From an uncultured Phycisphaerales bacterium (GTDB lineage: Bacteria; Planctomycetota; Phycisphaerae; Sedimentisphaerales; Anaerobacaceae): DNA of 38,894 bases. The translations under genes were made by a program, and so were the position numbers. Location: positions 1-38,894 of the forward strand of contig CALEZT010000134.1 in NCBI GenBank assembly GCA_937927975.1, written 5' to 3'. Numbering within the stretch: position 1 is the first letter of the stretch; every line of letters starts with the position of its first letter. Below are positions 37,772 to 38,894 of this stretch, in pieces. Under the pieces are notes generated by a model. The model did no database searches. It was given only the letters and a program-made list of their open reading frames with translations, and was not told the DNA's origin.

Positions 37772-38528
37772 ATCTTGCCTTATCCATTCTCTTTTCAAGG
37801 AAACAGGAGCACTTTAGCCTCTCGCGGCAGTGTTTCTTTATACGCGGCCATCGGTCTCGTAACAGTGCCCATCGGTCTCGCTCGTTGTGCCGACGAGCAA
37901 ATCTCGCTGTTTCGTCCTTGGCTGACATCTTCCTGAAAACCCTCAGTGCATCGAACTCGAGGTCCATATCACTCTCGTGGGAGATAACCTGAGACAACCA
38001 TTGATGATTCCGATCCAGCGAAACTAATCGAGAACAGAAACCCTCACGCAATCTCGCCAACAACGCCGGTGACTGTGATAAGTTCGTGCTCTCCTGCAAG
38101 TCGCTCGCGATTGCCGATAGTACCTCCCGATACAGTGCCGCAATCGCGGGGTTGCCCCAGCCCAGGCATCGCAGCGCACCGACTATCCGATCGTGAAGCG
38201 GTAATTCGCACAGAACAGGCCGTACTAGCTCCAGCGCCTTTTCAAAACACACCCAATTCCCGTTGATGCATAGCACGCTTGATCCATAGATACCCTCAAC
38301 GAGCACTTGGGTATCAGAGGTGTCGCGCTGCGGTGGGTTTGAGTAGTGCACTTCAGCAAGCCGCAGATACACCTCCGGCCGGTTGTACACATCTTCGCGA
38401 GCCATGACATCGTATACGGCCCTGCACAGCTCGTTCGCCGCTTTGGGATCCGCATCATCCCCTGTTAGAGAACCTGCATGGTCCAAGTATCGCCGCTCAA
38501 ACTCGTCGTAGGACATCCTTGTACCCAT
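37749..38528 (-). CDS. Unrecognised helical protein, first gene of the right-end pair
   Basis: 259 residues. Start chosen at the ATG 38526-38528 with GAGG 5 nt upstream; a GTG two codons earlier overlaps that site. Soluble and mostly helical, with acidic N-terminal half (YDEFERRYLDHAGSL; RAVYDVMAREDVYNRPEVYL) and strongly basic C-terminus (RRHNERDRWALLRDRWPRIKK, then CRERLKCSCFLEKR). No signal peptide or TM segment. I do not recognise a family. It overlaps the next gene by 23 nt, so the pair probably acts together. Codon use and base composition are less GC-biased than in the kinase cassettes, consistent with acquisition from elsewhere. Confidence 0.78.
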   Translation of the reverse strand: MGTRMSYDEFERRYLDHAGSLTGDDADPKAANELCRAVYDVMAREDVYNRPEVYLRLAEVHYSNPPQRDTSDTQVLVEGIYGSSVLCINGNWVCFEKALELVRPVLCELPLHDRIVGALRCLGWGNPAIAALYREVLSAIASDLQESTNLSQSPALLARLREGFCSRLVSLDRNHQWLSQVISHESDMDLEFDALRVFRKMSAKDETARFARRHNERDRWALLRDRWPRIKKHCRERLKCSCFLEKRMDKARYVEQSYR

Positions 38529-38777
38529 ATGCACCTCACTCCATGTATGTTAGCACGAGGACCGCCTTGTTTCAATAGCGCGCGTTTCCCAACGCGCGCG
38601 ACCGAAGCCGCTCTTCCCGGGCGCGCGTTCAGGGTCGCATGTCTTGGAGTCCAAAGCCTCATTTTACTACACTCCATTCACTCGGACTCGTGCATCAGGC
38701 GTTCAGAGGCCAAGAAAGGACATGCTCGACCGCAAGAGACGCATCAATACAACCAGGTGCGAAAAGGAGACAAAACA
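38529..38777. promoter_or_regulatory. Divergent promoter region with a perfect GC-rich hairpin
   Basis: 249 bp between divergent genes. At 38578-38599 GCGCGCGTT and AACGCGCGC form a 9-bp stem with a TCCC loop. A further CGCGCGTT follows at about 38622-38629. The repeated half-site in a divergent promoter region could be an operator; it has no U-tract and is not placed like a terminator. Confidence 0.4.
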
Positions 38778-38894
38778 ATGAAGACACGAACAATTGAAAT
38801 CGACTGTCCGCCGGGGGACCCGAGGCCCGGTGACCTCATCGGCAAAGTGATCAAAGGGACCGGTCTGCCGCTCCGCGACGACGTCGGCTACCGC
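38778..38894 (+). CDS. Unrecognised protein, N-terminal 39 residues only
   Basis: ATG at 38778 with AAGGAG 8 nt upstream, a strong start. The visible product begins MKTRTIEIDCPPGDPRPGDL, then IGKVIKGTGLPLRD. It is Pro/Gly-rich with no signal peptide. The frame is open to the window edge. Too short to name. It diverges from the unrecognised gene pair at 37037-38528. Confidence 0.7.
   Translation, partial: MKTRTIEIDCPPGDPRPGDLIGKVIKGTGLPLRDDVGYR

Overview
The window looks like a chromosomal segment of a planctomycete, most likely a Phycisphaerae/Sedimentisphaerales-type anaerobe. This is inferred from ECF sigma factors of the planctomycete TIGR02999/PF07638 kind paired with large Ser/Thr kinases, a PEP-CTERM exported protein, and secreted PD40, dockerin, LamG, YVTN and FG-GAP proteins. 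No rRNA, tRNA, CRISPR array or intact transposase was recognised.

The dominant feature is a cassette repeated five times on the minus strand. Each copy has a conserved promoter (TTGNAA, 18 bp, AGAATA), an ECF sigma gene, a second conserved non-coding box, and a giant transmembrane kinase (kinase domain, TM helix, TPRs, PD40 sensor). Where the end is visible, the unit closes with a GCCGGCG-type hairpin. Sigma genes lie at 1264-1857, 9716-10291, 16894-17463, 22989-23552 and 36085-36657. Their kinases lie at 1-1030 (cut by the edge), 5251-9579, 11654-16828, 17745-22919 and 30797-35980.

In three cassettes the kinase frame runs without a stop into a second protein that has its own Shine-Dalgarno, start codon, signal peptide, PD40 propeller, dockerin and LamG domain. 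In the second cassette a short relative of that protein is a separate gene (3902-4996), followed by a secreted YVTN propeller gene (2111-3718). The likely theme is cell-surface sensing: a periplasmic sensor controls a cytoplasmic kinase, which controls its partner sigma factor. Conserved sigma region 2 but different region 4.2 recognition helices suggest different regulons.

Other regions: 10422-11363 holds a plus-strand sigma70-like promoter, a long structured leader and a PEP-CTERM gene. The stretch 23876-25977 is a small signalling island with STAS, four-CBS-plus-PAS and STAS genes. At 26389-26661 is a small two-helix membrane protein. At 27193-30264 is a secreted protein with a gingipain-like (C25-like) region and six FG-GAP repeats. 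The right end has an overlapping pair of unrecognised genes, one with a zinc-finger-like HxxxCxxC, and the start of an unknown plus-strand gene.

The best candidate for something undescribed is the repeated sigma-kinase cassette with its embedded secreted protein and hairpin-rich DNA built into the kinase linker.
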